Below are positions 20,274 through 29,280 of a stretch of 64,000 nucleotides of DNA, piece by piece. This DNA is from Cellvibrionaceae bacterium. GTDB lineage: Bacteria > Pseudomonadota > Gammaproteobacteria > Pseudomonadales > Cellvibrionaceae. The stretch covers positions 1 through 64,000 of the forward strand of contig JAGKXA010000002.1 in NCBI GenBank assembly GCA_021151615.1. The letters run 5' to 3'. The translations under genes and the position numbers were made by a program. The notes below the pieces were generated by a model, which was not told the origin of the DNA, searched no databases, and was given only the letters and a program-made list of their open reading frames with translations. Each line of letters begins with the position of its first letter. The stretch's first letter is position 1.

Positions 20274-21305
20274 ATGGCCATGAAAAACACACACATTTTA
20301 GCTTTGTCCGCCGCTATTGCTGCTATTTCTGCTGGTGCGAGCGCCGATAACCATAAATTCGAAGTTCGCGCCGATGTTGGCCGTACCTTCTTTGACGATC
20401 CGCTGGAAGATGCCAACACCTTTGGTTTGGGTTTTGGTTATGTGCTGGACGAAAACTGGACCCTGGAAGCAGTTGCCAGTCAGTACAGCACTGAAACCCA
20501 GGACGACAATGTTGATGTAGACGGTACTCAATACCGTTTGGATGCACTCTATAACATCAACACCGAAAGCCTGTGGCGTCCATATGTTGCTTTTGGTGTC
20601 GGCGATCAGAAGCGTGAAGTAGATTCTGAGGATTGGTCAGAGCGTGATACCCTGGTAAATCTGGGTGCTGGTGTTAAGCGCAACCTGGGTGGTAACTGGG
20701 AATTCCGCACTGACGTGCGCGCGTTCAACAGCCTGGACAATGAATACACTGATCTGGCGTTGAATGCCGGTATCAGCTATCTGTTTGGCGGTTCTCCTGC
20801 ACCAGTAAAAACAGCGCCAGCGCCAGAACCAGAGAAAGATTCTGACGGTGACGGTGTATTGGATTCTAAAGACCAATGTCCAGATACTCCAAAAACCCAC
20901 AAGGTTGATGCGGTTGGCTGTTCATTGAAGTTGACCGAAACTGTGGCGATCGAACTGAACATTACCTTTGATACCGCCAAGTCGATCATCAAGCCTGAGT
21001 TTGAAGGCGAAGTATCCAAGCTGGCGACTTTCATGAACCAATACGCCGACACCGTTGTAAGCGTTGAGGGTCACACTGACAGCCAAGGTTCTGATGCCTA
21101 TAACCAAAAACTGTCACAAAGCCGTGCTGATGCGGTTAAAGCGGCGTTGATTACCAAATACGGTATCGGTGCTGACCGCGTGAAAGCGATTGGTTACGGC
21201 GAAGCCAAACCAGTTGCCGATAACACTACTGCCACTGGTCGTGAGCAAAATCGCCGCGTAGTAGGTCAGGTATCTACCGCTGTGACCAAGACTGAAACCA
21301 AGTAG
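20274..21305 (+). CDS. OmpA/OprF-family outer membrane protein
   Basis: Abundant-type porin/structural protein linking outer membrane and peptidoglycan. The start at 20274 is backed by GGAG 6 nt upstream, giving 343 residues. In order: signal peptide (cleavage near GASA-D), an eight-stranded beta-barrel domain (about 25-180), a calcium-type TSP3 repeat (DSDGDGVLDSKDQCPDTP), and a C-terminal OmpA domain with VEGHTDSQGSDAYNQ and REQNRRV for peptidoglycan binding. It is close to OprF in layout but the gene name is not certain. The 183-bp gap upstream includes a long 5' leader. A terminator follows the stop. Confidence 0.93.
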   Translation: MAMKNTHILALSAAIAAISAGASADNHKFEVRADVGRTFFDDPLEDANTFGLGFGYVLDENWTLEAVASQYSTETQDDNVDVDGTQYRLDALYNINTESLWRPYVAFGVGDQKREVDSEDWSERDTLVNLGAGVKRNLGGNWEFRTDVRAFNSLDNEYTDLALNAGISYLFGGSPAPVKTAPAPEPEKDSDGDGVLDSKDQCPDTPKTHKVDAVGCSLKLTETVAIELNITFDTAKSIIKPEFEGEVSKLATFMNQYADTVVSVEGHTDSQGSDAYNQKLSQSRADAVKAALITKYGIGADRVKAIGYGEAKPVADNTTATGREQNRRVVGQVSTAVTKTETK

Positions 21306-21329
21306 TTTTTGGGATTCAACCGTCTGAAG

Positions 21330-21356
21330 AACCCGGCCTAAGCGCCGGGTTTTTTA
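21330..21356 (+). terminator. Terminator after the OmpA-family gene, inside the end of the next gene
   Basis: AACCCGGC (21330-21337) pairs with GCCGGGTT (21344-21351), followed by TTTTTATT on the plus strand. The hairpin covers the last codons and stop of the convergent SDR gene (stop at 21338-21340). Confidence 0.88.
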
Positions 21357-22234
21357 TTGGCCTTATATTCGCGAATCATCCCAGCGTAACCAGCGCGAAA
21401 GTCGCCATAGCGTAGCTTGTAACCGCTGGCGAGCATTAGTTGGTTGTTCAATTGTTTATTGCCGCGCTCATTAACAGCATCATCTGAGAGGAATTTTTCG
21501 ATACCCAGCTGAGCTGCAATCCAGCTAACAACCTCGATCATGGGGGTTGGTGCAGAATCAGTGGCGATATAAACGGGCGCCAAGGGTGTTTGCTGGTTGA
21601 GTAGGTGAGCGAGAAAAGCGGCACAATCATCGGCATGGATGCGGTTGGTGTAATGGGTGCTGGCGGATGCGCGCGCCTGTTTGACCTGCTCGATCAGACG
21701 ATGTCGACCGGGGCCATAAATGCCACTGAAGCGAACTATGGTGCGATTGAACCGGCTGCTGAGGATAACCCGCTCAGCTTCAAGCAGGCGCTGGCCGGAA
21801 AAGCTGGCTGGCTCGGTAGCAGAGTTCTCATCGACCCAACTGCCATCATCCTGCGCATAGACAGCGGTGCTGGAGACAAAAATAATCAGGCGTGGCGTTA
21901 GTTGGAGCTCCTCGAGTGCCTGAATCAGGTGTTCGCAGGTGCGAACATAGGCTTGCTCATAACCGGTATCGCTGCGCTCGGACGGGGTCATGGTGATTAC
22001 TATACTGTCGAAATTCTCTGCCAGTACCTGTTTTAGCGCTTTGACATCACCCACATCGCAGCTTATGTAGTTCAAATAGGGTAGATCTGGTGGGCAATGG
22101 CGGCGAACTCCATTAATTTGGTAGTTGGATCGATCCAGTTGACTGGCCAACCTTCGACCTATATCGCCACAGCCAATAATGAGCAATTTCCTGAATGTGT
22201 TTGATTTTTGTGGAGCAGACAGCTTATTAGTCAT
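21338..22234 (-). CDS. NAD(P)-dependent SDR-type epimerase/dehydratase-like protein
   Basis: Extended short-chain dehydrogenase fold, 298 residues. The dinucleotide-binding motif is atypical, LLIIGCGDIGRRLA, at about residues 17-30. The catalytic-type segment is IFVSSTAVYAQDDGSWVDENS (split about residues 119-139), where Ser and Tyr are present but the classical YxxxK is not clear. The C-terminal part resembles the YeeZ-like subgroup. Substrate unknown. It is divergent from oxyR, and its C-terminal codons lie within the terminator of the OmpA-family gene. Confidence 0.85.
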   Translation of the reverse strand: MTNKLSAPQKSNTFRKLLIIGCGDIGRRLASQLDRSNYQINGVRRHCPPDLPYLNYISCDVGDVKALKQVLAENFDSIVITMTPSERSDTGYEQAYVRTCEHLIQALEELQLTPRLIIFVSSTAVYAQDDGSWVDENSATEPASFSGQRLLEAERVILSSRFNRTIVRFSGIYGPGRHRLIEQVKQARASASTHYTNRIHADDCAAFLAHLLNQQTPLAPVYIATDSAPTPMIEVVSWIAAQLGIEKFLSDDAVNERGNKQLNNQLMLASGYKLRYGDFRAGYAGMIREYKANKKPGA

Positions 22235-22236
22235 TT

Positions 22237-22253
22237 GATAAAAGTCTTTTATC
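22237..22253. promoter_or_regulatory. Perfect 17-bp palindrome between SDR gene and oxyR
   Basis: GATAAAAG-T-CTTTTATC is a perfect 8-1-8 inverted repeat lying 3 bp upstream of the SDR start codon and 72 bp upstream of oxyR. It could be an operator; the protein is unknown. Confidence 0.4.
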
Positions 22254-22255
22254 TG

Positions 22256-22270
22256 ATAGTTTTAGGCTAT
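22256..22270 (+). promoter_or_regulatory. Candidate OxyR half-site upstream of oxyR
   Basis: ATAGTTTTAGGCTAT fits the OxyR half-site ATAGnTnnnAnCTAT at all but one defined position, and lies 55 bp upstream of oxyR. No second half-site was found at the expected spacing, so autoregulation is only suggested. Confidence 0.4.
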
Positions 22271-22324
22271 TCTAAAAGGCCCAGCCGGAAATTAAAAAGA
22301 TCCTAAGTATACGGGAGCCACACC

Positions 22325-23233
22325 ATGACCCTCACTGAACTCCGCTACATAGTTACCCTTGCCCAGGAGCAGCATTTTGGCCGTGCGGCTGACCGCTGCT
22401 ATGTGAGCCAGCCAACCTTGAGTATTGCCGTCAAAAAGTTGGAAGATGAATTGGGAGTAGCGTTGTTTGAACGCACCAAATCCCGTGTCCAGCCAACGCC
22501 ATTGGGCGAGCAGATTGTGGCTCAGGCCAATCTGGTGCTGGAGCAAACTGCAGCGATTAAAGACTTGGCTGATGCTGGCAAAGACCAACTCAGCAGCCCT
22601 TTATCGGTGGGGGCGATTTTCACCATTGGCCCTTATTTGCTGCCGAAGTTTATCCCTCATTTGCAGCAAAAGGCGAGCAAAATGCCGCTCTATGTCGAAG
22701 AGGGTTATACCCACAATCTACGCAAGAAGCTGCGCAACGGCGAGCTGGATGTGATCATTATTGCTCTTCCGTTTGAAGAACCGGATGTGGTCACCCAAGT
22801 GCTTTACGAAGAGCCTTTTGTGGTATTGATGCCCAAGGATCACCCGCTGGCAGCCAAAAGTGCTGTTAATCCTAATGATCTGAACAGCGAACAATTGCTC
22901 TTGTTGGGGGAGGGGCATTGCTTCCGCGATCAGGTATTAACAACTTGTCCGAACTTGCAGCATCACGGCGAGCAATCCGCTAACAATGTGCGTACAGCAG
23001 CGGAAGGTAGCTCGTTGGAAACCTTACGCCATATGGTGGCTTCCGGTTTGGGGTTGACCATCCTGCCAGTATCAGCTGCAGATAGCTCGCTTTACAGTGC
23101 CGATGTGTTGGTCACTCGACCCTTTACCGAGCCCTCACCCAGCCGCACAGTGGCTTTGGCCTGGCGCGCGAGCTTCCCGCGTCATAAGGCGATAGACGCC
23201 TTGCGCGAGGCGATTAAATCCACCCGACACTAA
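22325..23233 (+). CDS. oxyR: Hydrogen peroxide-responsive regulator OxyR
   Basis: LysR-family activator of the peroxide stress regulon. The 302-residue product has the LysR helix-turn-helix (FGRAADRCYVSQPTLSIAV). In the sensing domain it has the redox Cys pair exactly at codons 199 and 208 (GHCFRDQVLTTCP), the same numbering as E. coli OxyR, with the conserved RDQ between them. It is followed by recG (21 bp to the chosen start), as in Pseudomonas, where oxyR and recG are linked. Confidence 0.96.
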   Translation: MTLTELRYIVTLAQEQHFGRAADRCYVSQPTLSIAVKKLEDELGVALFERTKSRVQPTPLGEQIVAQANLVLEQTAAIKDLADAGKDQLSSPLSVGAIFTIGPYLLPKFIPHLQQKASKMPLYVEEGYTHNLRKKLRNGELDVIIIALPFEEPDVVTQVLYEEPFVVLMPKDHPLAAKSAVNPNDLNSEQLLLLGEGHCFRDQVLTTCPNLQHHGEQSANNVRTAAEGSSLETLRHMVASGLGLTILPVSAADSSLYSADVLVTRPFTEPSPSRTVALAWRASFPRHKAIDALREAIKSTRH

Positions 23234-23254
23234 CTCTTGCCGTCCAACTGCGCT

Positions 23255-25375
23255 ATGAATGCTGGTATCGCCAGTGGCAAAACCCTGGAGCAAATTCCCG
23301 TTACGGAAATTAAGGGAGTTGGGGCCAGTTTGGCGGTAAAATTAGCGAAAATTGGTCTTTTTAGCCTGCAAGATGTACTTTTGCACTTGCCCATGCGCTA
23401 TCTGGATCGCACCCGCGTCACCCCTATAGGTGCGCTTCAGCCTAACCTTAATGCGGTTATCGAAGCCGAAGTGCGCGCTTGTGACATAGTGTTTGGCAAG
23501 CGTCGCAGCCTGGTGTGCAAAGTACAGGATGGTACCGGCACCATTACCCTGCGTTTTTATCACTTCAACAATGCGCAAAAGCAGCGTTTAATTTCCGGTA
23601 CCCGTCTACGTATTTTTGGTGAAATTCGCCGCGGCGCCTCGGGGCTGGAGATGTACCACCCGGAATATGAGTATCTCGATGAAGCAGCACCCATGCCGTT
23701 GGATCAGTCCCTCACCCCTATTTACCCGACGACCGAAGGTTTGACCCAGCCGCGCTTGCGCAGCCTGGCGAGCCAGGCACTGACCTGGCTGGATAAGCAC
23801 TCGCTCGGTGAACTCTTGCCCGAGTCAGTTCGCCGCCAGCTCAACCAGACTTCATTGGCCGATGCGTTGCGCTTTCTCCACCAGCCGCCCGCAACGGCTA
23901 ATGTGCAGTTATTGCTGGATGGTGAGCATCCCTATCAGCAGCGACTGGCTTTCGAGGAATTATTGGCTCATCACCTGAGCCTGTTGCTGTTGCGCCGTGA
24001 AACTCAGGCCGATGGTGCAGAGGGCCTGCGTATGAGTCCTACGCTGAAAAAGCATTTCCTGGAACAATTGGGTTTTGGTTTGACCCGTGCCCAGGAACGT
24101 GTTGTTGGCGAGATAGTGGCGGATATCGCCAAGCCGGTTCCTATGTTGCGCCTGGTGCAGGGCGACGTTGGCTCTGGCAAAACCGTGGTGGCGGCATTGG
24201 CGGCATTGGCGGCGGTATCCAGTGGCAAACAGGCAGCGATAATGGCGCCGACCGAAATTCTGGCGGAGCAGCACCGGATCAATTTTGGCAAATGGCTGGA
24301 ACCTCTGGGGATCAAACTGGGCTGGCTGACCGGCAAGCTCAAGGTTGCTGAGCGGCGCACACAGATGGCGGCAATTGCCAGCGGTGAGGCGCAAATCGTA
24401 GTGGGTACCCATGCCTTGTTTCAAGAGGCAGTGGAGTTTGCCGATCTGGGTTTGATTGTAATTGATGAGCAACACAGGTTTGGTGTGCATCAGCGGCTAT
24501 CTCTATCTGAAAAAGGCACATTTGGAAGGGAAAATCAGCCATCTGCGCATTTGCGTCCCCATCAGTTGATTATGACCGCTACCCCTATCCCTCGAACCCT
24601 GGCGATGAGCGCCTACGCCGATCTGGATTGCTCGATAATTGATGAGCTGCCACCCGGGCGCACTCCGGTCACTACGGTAGTCATTAGCGACCAGCGCCGT
24701 GAAGAGGTAATCGAGCGGGTCAGGCTGGCTTGCGAACAGGGGCGCCAGGCTTACTGGGTTTGCACCCTGATCGAGGAATCGGAAGCGTTGGAAGCTCAGG
24801 CTGCTGAGGCGACAGCAAGTAACTTGGTTGAATCTCTACCCCATTTGCGGGTAGGTCTAATCCATGGCCGGTTGAAACCGGGTCAAAAAGAACAGGTAAT
24901 GGCTGCCTTTAAGGCCAACGAACTGGATTTGCTGGTGGCGACCACGGTGATTGAAGTAGGCGTAGATGTGCCTAATGCCAGCCTGATGATTATTGAAAAC
25001 CCCGAACGTCTGGGGCTGGCGCAGCTGCACCAACTGCGTGGTCGTATAGGGCGCGGTTCAGCGGCAAGTCACTGTGTGCTGTTGTACGGCTCGCCTTTGT
25101 CTCAAAACAGTCGCGAGCGTTTGCGGGTGATGCGGGAGAGCAGCGATGGGTTTTACATCGCCGAACAGGATTTGTTGTTGCGCGGCCCCGGTGAAGTATT
25201 GGGAACACGTCAAACCGGCGAGATGCAATTTCGCATTGCCGACCTACAACGCGATAGCCATTTGTTGCCGCAGGTTAAGGATGCGGCACTGTTATTGATG
25301 AGTGAATACCCGGCACTATGTAATCAACTGGTTGTGCGTTGGTTGGGCCAGAATCATCGTTATTTGCAGGTTTAA
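23255..25375 (+). CDS. recG: ATP-dependent DNA helicase RecG
   Basis: Branch-migrating helicase acting on stalled forks and Holliday junctions. From the ATG at 23255 it has 706 residues; an in-frame TTG at 23237 adds six. The N-terminal wedge/OB domain (about 60-160) is followed by helicase motifs: Walker A GDVGSGKT, motif II IDEQH, motif III MTATPIPRT, and motif VI RGRIGRG. The C-terminal TRG region (GPGEVLGTRQTG) is present. Confidence 0.96.
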   Translation: MNAGIASGKTLEQIPVTEIKGVGASLAVKLAKIGLFSLQDVLLHLPMRYLDRTRVTPIGALQPNLNAVIEAEVRACDIVFGKRRSLVCKVQDGTGTITLRFYHFNNAQKQRLISGTRLRIFGEIRRGASGLEMYHPEYEYLDEAAPMPLDQSLTPIYPTTEGLTQPRLRSLASQALTWLDKHSLGELLPESVRRQLNQTSLADALRFLHQPPATANVQLLLDGEHPYQQRLAFEELLAHHLSLLLLRRETQADGAEGLRMSPTLKKHFLEQLGFGLTRAQERVVGEIVADIAKPVPMLRLVQGDVGSGKTVVAALAALAAVSSGKQAAIMAPTEILAEQHRINFGKWLEPLGIKLGWLTGKLKVAERRTQMAAIASGEAQIVVGTHALFQEAVEFADLGLIVIDEQHRFGVHQRLSLSEKGTFGRENQPSAHLRPHQLIMTATPIPRTLAMSAYADLDCSIIDELPPGRTPVTTVVISDQRREEVIERVRLACEQGRQAYWVCTLIEESEALEAQAAEATASNLVESLPHLRVGLIHGRLKPGQKEQVMAAFKANELDLLVATTVIEVGVDVPNASLMIIENPERLGLAQLHQLRGRIGRGSAASHCVLLYGSPLSQNSRERLRVMRESSDGFYIAEQDLLLRGPGEVLGTRQTGEMQFRIADLQRDSHLLPQVKDAALLLMSEYPALCNQLVVRWLGQNHRYLQV

Positions 25376-25658
25376 TAGTCTTTTTAATAGCTCGCTGGCA
25401 TCTATTTCATTGGCTGTATGAGAACTGATCCATTTTTTGGCATAGATAATTGCTTTGTCGTCCTAAATGGCCAGTGCAGCTACAAATCTCGACTATGCTT
25501 GGAAGGATTGGTTAGTGGATAAAGCGAAAGCTGGGTATTTGTGCTGTGCAGCTATATGAGAATTGCTCCTATTGCATTACACTCGCTGGTAACAAGTGCT
25601 GAATAATCTCCTAACCCTATGAATATTAACCAGTTATTTCCAATGAGAGGAGTAGGCT

Positions 25659-27062
25659 GTGTCAGTTCCTACCAGTGTTCAATCCCTGCTCAACAAGCAA
25701 AATGTGCATTATCAGGTGACTGAAGTGCCTGTATCCGAGCATGAGCGAGCGCTTTGGCATGACCAGCACCTGCGAACCATGAGTGCGGCCAAATCAGTAA
25801 TATTGCAGGACACCAAAGGGCGTGTGCAGGTGATCTACGCCGCTGACCGTTTGCTGGATCTCAAGGCCGTTAATCGCCAATTGGGGCGTGAGCTACATGC
25901 CGCCAGCCCGGCGGATATCCAGAAGTTCTGCAGCTCCCACAACCTGCAATCCATTCCGGCCCTGCCCAAACTGGCAGGTTTGCTTACGCTGATTGATCGC
26001 AGCCTTGTTGAGCGCAATGAGCTACTGGCGGATTCTGGCGATGAAAAACAACTGTTGAAATTCAGCCGCGATGAATTCAGGCAGATGATGGATGACGCCA
26101 CCATCTGCGATATCGCTGTGCCGCTGGAGCCGCTGGAACTGGAAGATCCCAGCACTAGCGATACTGACCAGATTTTAGGTGCAGTGCGCAACTTTACCCA
26201 GCTACGCGTCAAACAGCGTTTGGAAGAAACCCTGGAGCTACCGCCGCTATCTGACACTGCCCAGCGCATTATCAAGCTGCGGGTAAACCCCAATGCGGAT
26301 ATTAGCGATCTCGCACAAATTGTTGAAACAGACCCGAGCCTCGCTGCGCAAGTGGTGAGTTGGGCAGCATCGCCTTACTATTCGGCACCGGGCAAGATCA
26401 AATCTATCCATGACGCCATAGTGCGGGTACTGGGTTTTGATATGGTGCTCAACCTGGCGCTGGGTTTGTCGCTGGGCAAGGCCATGACTATTCCCAAAGA
26501 CGGCCCTCACGGCGCCCAGCCATACTGGCATCAGGCGGTATACATGGCCGCTACGATTGAAGGCCTGGTGACTGCGATTCCACGCGATCACCGCCCCAGT
26601 TTTGGTATGGCCTACCTCTGTGGCCTGCTGCACAACTTCGGTTACCTGATCCTGGGTGAGGTGTTCCCACCCTATTTCCAGAATTACTGTGAACTTGCCG
26701 ATGCCAACCCTCATGTGAATCACCAGGCGATTGAGCGCCATCTGCTAGGCGTAACCCGCGAGCAATTGGCGGCGACCCTGATGTCGCTTTGGTCTATGCC
26801 AGAGGAGGTGGTGGTCGGGCTGCGCCACCAAAATAACCCTGACTACCAGGGCGAATATGCGAGCTACGCCAAGCTGATTTTTGTCGCTCAGCGATTGTTG
26901 CAGCAGCACAACATCGGGCGCGGCCCCAAGTTGGCGATTCCACCGCAGGTGTTTGAAGACTTGCACCTGGATCCGGAAAAAGCCTACACCACAGTAGCGA
27001 ATATCATTGAGTCGAGTGATGACCTTAAGCACATCGCTCACGAACTGTCGCCCCATCATTGA
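25659..27062 (+). CDS. YbaK-like and HDOD domain fusion protein
   Basis: Putative signalling protein of 467 residues with GTG start. The first ~150 residues resemble the YbaK/ProX aminoacyl-tRNA deacylase fold (LLNKQNVHYQVTEVP at about 10-24, then SAAKSVILQD). The C-terminal half from about residue 185 is an HDOD domain (LPPLSDTAQRIIKLR, ETDPSLAAQVVSWA). The pairing is known in gammaproteobacteria, but the role is not established. A good SD (GAGAGGAG) lies upstream. The preceding 283 bp (25376-25658) hold no ORF I can support, only AT-rich promoter-like sequence. Confidence 0.83.
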   Translation: MSVPTSVQSLLNKQNVHYQVTEVPVSEHERALWHDQHLRTMSAAKSVILQDTKGRVQVIYAADRLLDLKAVNRQLGRELHAASPADIQKFCSSHNLQSIPALPKLAGLLTLIDRSLVERNELLADSGDEKQLLKFSRDEFRQMMDDATICDIAVPLEPLELEDPSTSDTDQILGAVRNFTQLRVKQRLEETLELPPLSDTAQRIIKLRVNPNADISDLAQIVETDPSLAAQVVSWAASPYYSAPGKIKSIHDAIVRVLGFDMVLNLALGLSLGKAMTIPKDGPHGAQPYWHQAVYMAATIEGLVTAIPRDHRPSFGMAYLCGLLHNFGYLILGEVFPPYFQNYCELADANPHVNHQAIERHLLGVTREQLAATLMSLWSMPEEVVVGLRHQNNPDYQGEYASYAKLIFVAQRLLQQHNIGRGPKLAIPPQVFEDLHLDPEKAYTTVANIIESSDDLKHIAHELSPHH

Positions 27063-27078
27063 TTGTCGCCTTTGTCAC

Positions 27079-27110
27079 CAAAACCCCTTTTTTAAGGGGT
27101 TTTGTCTTTA
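27079..27110 (+). terminator. Terminator after the YbaK-HDOD gene
   Basis: An 11-bp perfect inverted repeat, CAAAACCCCTT (27079-27089) with AAGGGGTTTTG (27094-27104), around a TTTT loop, followed by TCTTTA. Confidence 0.85.
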
Positions 27111-27175
27111 TGGTGAAGGCGTTTTCAGGACTGGCAAGAGACAATGAGAAAGTTGTTTTATGAGTGAGTGGTTTT

Positions 27176-27973
27176 ATGAATGAATTGTTCAAGGCTGCCG
27201 AGGCGGCAGCGATTTTGGTAGCACGTCGTGTTGAAGGGACCCAGGGTGAGCGTTTACCCGAGGCCTGCCGCCCGCAGGATCTGGAGCAGGCACTGGCCAT
27301 TCAGGCGGCAGTGACTGAACACTGGTGCGAGCGCATGGACGATAGCATCGGCGGCTGGAAATGCCTGTTGCCACCGGAGAATAAACTGGTCGTTGGCCCT
27401 ATCTACACCCGCACCATAGATTCAGTTCCACCGGTCAGCCTTTGGCCCAAGCCTGGCCAGGCCAGCATCGCCCGCGTTGAACCGGAGCTGGCGTTTTTCT
27501 TTGGACAGGATTTGCCTGCGCGCGCCGAGCCCTATACCCCGGCAGAGGTAGATGCAGCTATTGCCCGCACCCATATGGCGCTGGAATTGATCAATGGCCG
27601 CTACGCGGATCCAGCGCAATGTGAATTTCCGGAAATGCTGGCCGATGGGCTGGTCAACCAGGGCTTGTTTATTGGCCCGCTAGTGGATTCATCCAGCGCT
27701 GCGGCAGCGAGCAGTTTTACGATTAGGTTCGAATGCGCCAATGGCGAAGTAATAGAGCGCCAGGGGCAGCACCCCAATACCTATCCGCGTGCGCCCCTCT
27801 ACTGGCTGGCCGAGTTTCTGCGCAGTCGCGGCCAGGGCATAGTGGCCGGGCAGGCGGTGATTACCGGCTCTTACGCCGGGGTGATTGAGGTGCCGATGAA
27901 TACTGATATCCAGATTGATTATGCTGGCTTGGGTAGTATGCGGGTTAGTTTTACTGCCCGAACTACCGTTTAG
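27176..27973 (+). CDS. Fumarylacetoacetate hydrolase-family 2-keto-4-pentenoate hydratase-like protein
   Basis: Predicted hydratase/decarboxylase of the MhpD/HpaH type, 265 residues from the ATG at 27176; an in-frame GTG at 27164 adds four. Conserved acidic segments VEPELAFFFGQDLP and ALELINGRYADP mark the metal-binding FAH fold, and GSYAGVIEVP is near the C-terminus. In aromatic meta-cleavage pathways such enzymes hydrate 2-oxopent-4-enoate, but no other pathway gene is nearby, so the substrate is unknown. It is followed 13 bp later by a thioesterase gene and is probably in one operon with it. Confidence 0.85.
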   Translation: MNELFKAAEAAAILVARRVEGTQGERLPEACRPQDLEQALAIQAAVTEHWCERMDDSIGGWKCLLPPENKLVVGPIYTRTIDSVPPVSLWPKPGQASIARVEPELAFFFGQDLPARAEPYTPAEVDAAIARTHMALELINGRYADPAQCEFPEMLADGLVNQGLFIGPLVDSSSAAAASSFTIRFECANGEVIERQGQHPNTYPRAPLYWLAEFLRSRGQGIVAGQAVITGSYAGVIEVPMNTDIQIDYAGLGSMRVSFTARTTV

Positions 27974-27986
27974 TGAGGAGTAGTGT

Positions 27987-28394
27987 ATGAACCAGGAAAC
28001 CCCGTTTTATTCCTGTGAAATCCCGGTGCGCTGGGGTGATATGGACGCTTACGGCCATGTGAATAACACCCTCTACTTCCGCTATTTTGAAGAGGCACGC
28101 TTTCAGTGGATGCTGGAAAAAGGCCTACCTCTCAAAAGCGATACACACCCGGTGGTAGTTACTATTGGTTGTACTTTCTTGCGCCCCATTTTCCACCCTG
28201 AAACCCTGCGTATCGATGTATTCCTGTCCGAACCGGGGCGCTCCAGCTTTATGGTCAAGTACAAGGTGTACACCCTGTCGCAACCGGCCGCACCTGCTGC
28301 AGAAGGTTATTCCAAGGTGGTTTGGGTCAGCTCGGTGGATGGTAAATCTGTCCCCCTTCCCGATGTGGTGCGCGCGTGGTTCCCAGTGGCCTGA
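27987..28394 (+). CDS. 4-hydroxybenzoyl-CoA thioesterase-family acyl-CoA thioesterase
   Basis: Hot-dog-fold thioesterase of 135 residues. The active-site stretch VRWGDMDAYGHVNNTLYF contains the catalytic Asp and the HVNN motif, and RYFEEARF follows. GAGGAG lies about 8 nt before the ATG. Substrate unknown; many relatives act on medium- or long-chain acyl-CoA. The end overlaps the start of the ZIP transporter gene by 19 nt, implying translational coupling. Confidence 0.88.
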   Translation: MNQETPFYSCEIPVRWGDMDAYGHVNNTLYFRYFEEARFQWMLEKGLPLKSDTHPVVVTIGCTFLRPIFHPETLRIDVFLSEPGRSSFMVKYKVYTLSQPAAPAAEGYSKVVWVSSVDGKSVPLPDVVRAWFPVA

Positions 28395-29140
28395 TTCCCG
28401 ACTGGCTAGCTGCAGGAGGTTGGGGTTTAGCTGCCGCCAGTGCCCTGCTGATAGGTTCATTGCTTGGCTGGCTTATCCGCTTCTCTTCCAAAGCCATCGC
28501 CCATGTGATGGCTTTTGGCAGCGGTATTCTGGTCGCTGCCCTGAGTTTTGAATTGGTGGAGGAGGCGCAAGCAGAGGCAAGTATTCTCTGGGTAGCCGGG
28601 GGTTTTATGCTTGGGGCGCTGCTCTTTTCTCTTATTAACCATCGCTTGGCCAGCCCTGGCGTGAAGCATCGAAAACGCTCCCATGGCCAGCAGCCGGCCA
28701 CTGATAATAGCGGTCTGGCGATTGCAGCGGGCACCTTGCTTGACGGCATTCCCGAGTCGCTTGCCATAGGTCTGCTGGTGGCCAGCGGTGGCAAGCTCAG
28801 CATTGCCACTGTGGCAGCGATTTTTATCTCCAATATTCCCGAAGCCTTGTCCAGCACTGCCGGTATGCGCAGAGCCGGGCGCAGCGGCTGGTTTATGGTG
28901 CGGCTCTGGGGTGGCATGGCGCTCTTGTCGGGTGTATTTGCGATAGTGGGCGCCGTATTTTTTGGCGCTGCTCCCGCCCCGGTGAAAGCCTTAATTACCT
29001 GTATCGCAGCGGGCGGCATCTTCGCCATGGTGGTGGAGACCATGATCCCCGAAGCCTTTGCCGAAACCCACGAGCTCTCTGGTTTGATGGCAGCATTAGG
29101 GTTTGTTGCCGCATTGGCACTGCAAGCTCTGGAGGTTTGA
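28376..29140 (+). CDS. ZIP-family divalent metal transporter
   Basis: Inner-membrane permease of 254 residues with about eight hydrophobic helices; likely moves Zn2+ or similar ions into the cytoplasm (family knowledge). The ZIP signature is visible in helix 4, AIAAGTLLDGIPESLAIG (metal-site Asp, Glu), and in helix 5, FISNIPEALSST. A variable loop with His/Lys (KHRKRSHGQQ) lies between helices 3 and 4. The GTG start overlaps the thioesterase gene. Zur-regulated zinc genes lie a few kb away, but no Zur-type box was seen here. Confidence 0.87.
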   Translation: MVPSGLIPDWLAAGGWGLAAASALLIGSLLGWLIRFSSKAIAHVMAFGSGILVAALSFELVEEAQAEASILWVAGGFMLGALLFSLINHRLASPGVKHRKRSHGQQPATDNSGLAIAAGTLLDGIPESLAIGLLVASGGKLSIATVAAIFISNIPEALSSTAGMRRAGRSGWFMVRLWGGMALLSGVFAIVGAVFFGAAPAPVKALITCIAAGGIFAMVVETMIPEAFAETHELSGLMAALGFVAALALQALEV

Positions 29141-29280
29141 GCCACACTGATCGAGAGTCGCTACAGCTCAGTGCTTGTTTTGCGTAGTCATCAAACGGTA
29201 ACCTCGCTGATTGAAAAAGGTGGCCTGTAAATCCTCACTGTCCATTTGATTACACCTTTGCTTGCAACCAAGGAAACTCC

